From positions 1 to 7,384 of the forward strand of contig JAAEEL010000009.1 of the NCBI GenBank assembly GCA_013415795.1: a stretch of DNA of 7,384 nt, written 5' to 3'. How positions within the stretch are numbered: position 1 is the stretch's first letter; each line of letters opens with the position of its first letter. A program made the translations under genes and the position numbers. Below the pieces are notes generated by a model that saw only the letters and a program-made list of their open reading frames with translations, made no database searches and was not told the origin of the DNA. This document shows, one piece after another, positions 6,378 to 7,384 of the stretch. This DNA comes from Methanocellales archaeon. Lineage in GTDB: Archaea; Halobacteriota; UBA148.

Positions 6378-6383
6378 TTTTTT
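6378..6383 (+). terminator. oligo-T terminator candidate after nadC
   Basis: Six consecutive T residues, within TTATTTTTT, begin about ten bases after the nadC stop. No stem precedes them. This is the form of a simple archaeal U-tract terminator; a second T6 tract at 6525-6530 could act as backup. Confidence 0.35.
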
Positions 6384-6581
6384 AGAGAAACGAACAGTTA
6401 TCAAAGCCTTTAGCATATGCTATACCATTGTTAGTCGATGAAGTCTCATCCAATGCTGGTATGAAGGATTACACAGAGTTGCTGGCTACTCTCCTTTTCA
6501 TGCAGTAAAGATATTTAACATGACTTTTTTGCTGATAGGAGACATATGGATGTGCAAAGAAGACCGTGAATAGTATGAAAT

Positions 6582-6589
6582 AAAAAAAA
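6582..6589 (-). terminator. oligo-T terminator candidate after glnA
   Basis: Eight A on the plus strand give eight T in the minus-strand transcript, about 110 bases past the glutamine synthetase stop and downstream of the hairpin at 6638-6653. It is the strongest T-tract available to end glnA transcription, although the T6 in the hairpin loop is nearer. Confidence 0.35.
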
Positions 6590-6616
6590 TAGGGAGAATA
6601 TTGAGGTGGACATTAC

Positions 6617-6682
6617 ATGCAATATCCTTTCAAATGGCGCTCAAAAAAGAGCGTTCACGAATTTACACTGGATTCTATATAA
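6617..6682 (+). CDS. possible 21-aa mini-ORF with a strong ribosome site (uncertain)
   Basis: An ATG at 6617 opens a 21-codon frame ending in TAA, encoding a basic, aromatic-containing peptide (starts MQYPFKWRSKKS). GAGGTG at 6603-6608 lies eight bases upstream, a strong match to the archaeal anti-Shine-Dalgarno sequence and as good as those of the real genes here. The hairpin at 6638-6653 lies inside it. I do not recognise the peptide. Coding status rests only on the ribosome site and could be chance. Confidence 0.2.
   Translation: MQYPFKWRSKKSVHEFTLDSI
6638..6653. other. short hairpin with homopolymer loop
   Basis: CGCTC (6638-6642) and GAGCG (6649-6653) pair perfectly around a six-A loop. 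In plus-strand RNA two G-U pairs can extend the stem. On the minus strand the loop is six U, located 45-60 bases after the glutamine synthetase stop, so it may protect or help end the glnA message. A terminator in the bacterial sense is not supported because the T-run is in the loop. Confidence 0.3.
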
Positions 6683-6697
6683 AGAGTAAAGTAATAT

Positions 6698-7384
6698 TCA
6701 TAGAATTGGTAGGTACTCTTTTATCTCATAGGGATGAACTTGCATTCGATAGTTATCCCATTCTACCTTTTTGCTCATGATGAGATTATTAAAGATATGT
6801 TCACCCAAGGCTTTACGCACTAAGTCACTTTTTTCAGTTAGACCTATGGCCTCGATTAAGCTTCCGGGAAGAAGGTCTATTCCCAACTGTGACATTTCTT
6901 CTTCATTCATATGATAGACGTCCTTCTCCACTGGATCTGGCAGTTCATATCCTTTTTCTATTCCCTCCAGTCCTGCCGCCAGCATTACCGAAAATGCTAG
7001 GTAAGGATTGCATGCAGGATCAGGGCTCCTATATTCAACTCTCGTTGCCTCCTCCTTTCCTGGTTTATACATAGGCACCCTCACTAGGGTGGATCTATTT
7101 CGCCTTGCCCAACAGACATATACTGGCGCCTCATAACCAGGAACAAGACGCTTATAGGAATTTATCCACTGGTTGGTAATTAAGGTGATTTCACGTGAGT
7201 GCCTAAGCAGCCCTGCAACAAACATTTTAGAGATATCGGATAGATAATCCCTATCTTTTGAGTCGAAGAATACGTTCCTTTCCCCTTTAAACAAGGACAT
7301 GTGTGTGTGCATCCCACTTCCGTTCACTCCGAAGATAGGTTTTGGCATGAAGGTGGCATAATACCCGTACTTCTGTGCAATTTC
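6698..7384 (-). CDS. glnA: glutamine synthetase type I, C-terminal part (cut by window edge)
   Basis: ATP-dependent ligase forming glutamine from glutamate and ammonia; cytoplasmic dodecamer and main entry point of nitrogen. The frame runs through the right window edge: 228 residues are visible, and the methionine at 7348 is internal. Visible motifs: KPIFGVNGSGMHTH (the His near the metal and glutamate sites), NSYKRLVPGYEAP (flap glutamate), ARRNRSTLVRVP (arginines for ATP and substrate), VEYRSPDPACNPYLAF (metal-binding Glu and catalytic Arg). The C-terminal domain is complete through EIKEYLPIL. A tyrosine in KDVYHMNEEE sits where adenylylated enzymes carry theirs, but whether this one is modified cannot be told here. 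Roughly the N-terminal half (beta-grasp domain and first catalytic motifs) lies outside the window, as do the promoter and any nitrogen-regulated operator. Its convergent neighbour is nadC. Confidence 0.95.
   Translation of the reverse strand, partial: EIAQKYGYYATFMPKPIFGVNGSGMHTHMSLFKGERNVFFDSKDRDYLSDISKMFVAGLLRHSREITLITNQWINSYKRLVPGYEAPVYVCWARRNRSTLVRVPMYKPGKEEATRVEYRSPDPACNPYLAFSVMLAAGLEGIEKGYELPDPVEKDVYHMNEEEMSQLGIDLLPGSLIEAIGLTEKSDLVRKALGEHIFNNLIMSKKVEWDNYRMQVHPYEIKEYLPIL

Larger units (their letters stand above)
6369..6697. other. 329-base gap between nadC and glnA without a convincing gene
   Basis: This interval lies between the convergent ends of nadC and glutamine synthetase. It holds T6 tracts at 6378-6383 and 6525-6530 (plus-sense termination), an A8 tract at 6582-6589 (minus-sense termination), a hairpin at 6638-6653, a start-less open stretch at 6386-6508 and a 21-codon mini-ORF at 6617-6682. 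It is long for a convergent space in this otherwise compact window. I recognise no tRNA or known RNA family in it. Confidence 0.6.

Noticed and set aside
6638..6653. Bacterial-type intrinsic terminator for glnA
   Set aside because: The stem is only five pairs and the T-run lies in the loop rather than after the stem, so it is listed only as a hairpin.
6369..6697. tRNA, CRISPR repeat or insertion-sequence end in the nadC-glnA gap
   Set aside because: No T-loop-like GTTCRANYC with paired arms, no spaced direct repeats, and no terminal inverted repeats with target duplications were visible.

Overview
The window looks like a piece of an anaerobic euryarchaeal chromosome, probably methanogen- or ANME-related (inference). 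The best evidence is a digeranylgeranylglyceryl-phosphate synthase-type prenyltransferase, which is specific to archaeal ether lipids, and an archaeal winged-helix regulator of the COG1777 type. Also archaeal in style are the two-subunit iron-sulfur fumarase, oxygen-independent NAD synthesis through aspartate dehydrogenase, GGTGA/GAGGT ribosome sites, TATA/BRE-like promoters and very short leaders. Base composition is moderate to AT-rich, and I see no insertion sequence, tRNA, rRNA or CRISPR array.

Layout from the left: 111-1503 (+) is a coupled operon for the alpha and beta subunits of class I fumarate hydratase. Facing it and overlapping its last 8 bases is a minus-strand pair: a COG1777-like regulator (3240 down to 2713) followed by a LarA-family nickel-pincer 2-hydroxyacid racemase (2734 down to 1496). 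The regulator has a TATA-like box and a small inverted repeat upstream. Next is a minus-strand three-gene operon: aspartate dehydrogenase nadX (5498-4686), the ether-lipid prenyltransferase (4663-3845) and a bactofilin-like beta-helix protein (3837-3415). It is followed by an oligo-T terminator candidate. nadC (quinolinate phosphoribosyltransferase) is divergent from nadX across a very small intergenic space. A 329-base gap (6369-6697) follows, holding oligo-T tracts, a short hairpin, a start-less open stretch and a 21-codon mini-ORF with a good ribosome site. The right edge carries the C-terminal half of a type I glutamine synthetase (minus strand), cut by the window.

Functional links: fumarase makes or uses L-malate, and the adjacent LarA homologue has every family catalytic residue, so its substrate may be a hydroxyacid such as malate or lactate. 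Direction and substrate cannot be read from sequence. NadX and NadC are the first and last enzymes of de novo nicotinate mononucleotide synthesis; the middle enzyme, NadA, is not in the window. Most genes are housekeeping. The least ordinary points are the regulated LarA homologue beside fumarase, the bactofilin tied to a membrane-lipid gene, and the unexplained 6369-6697 gap.
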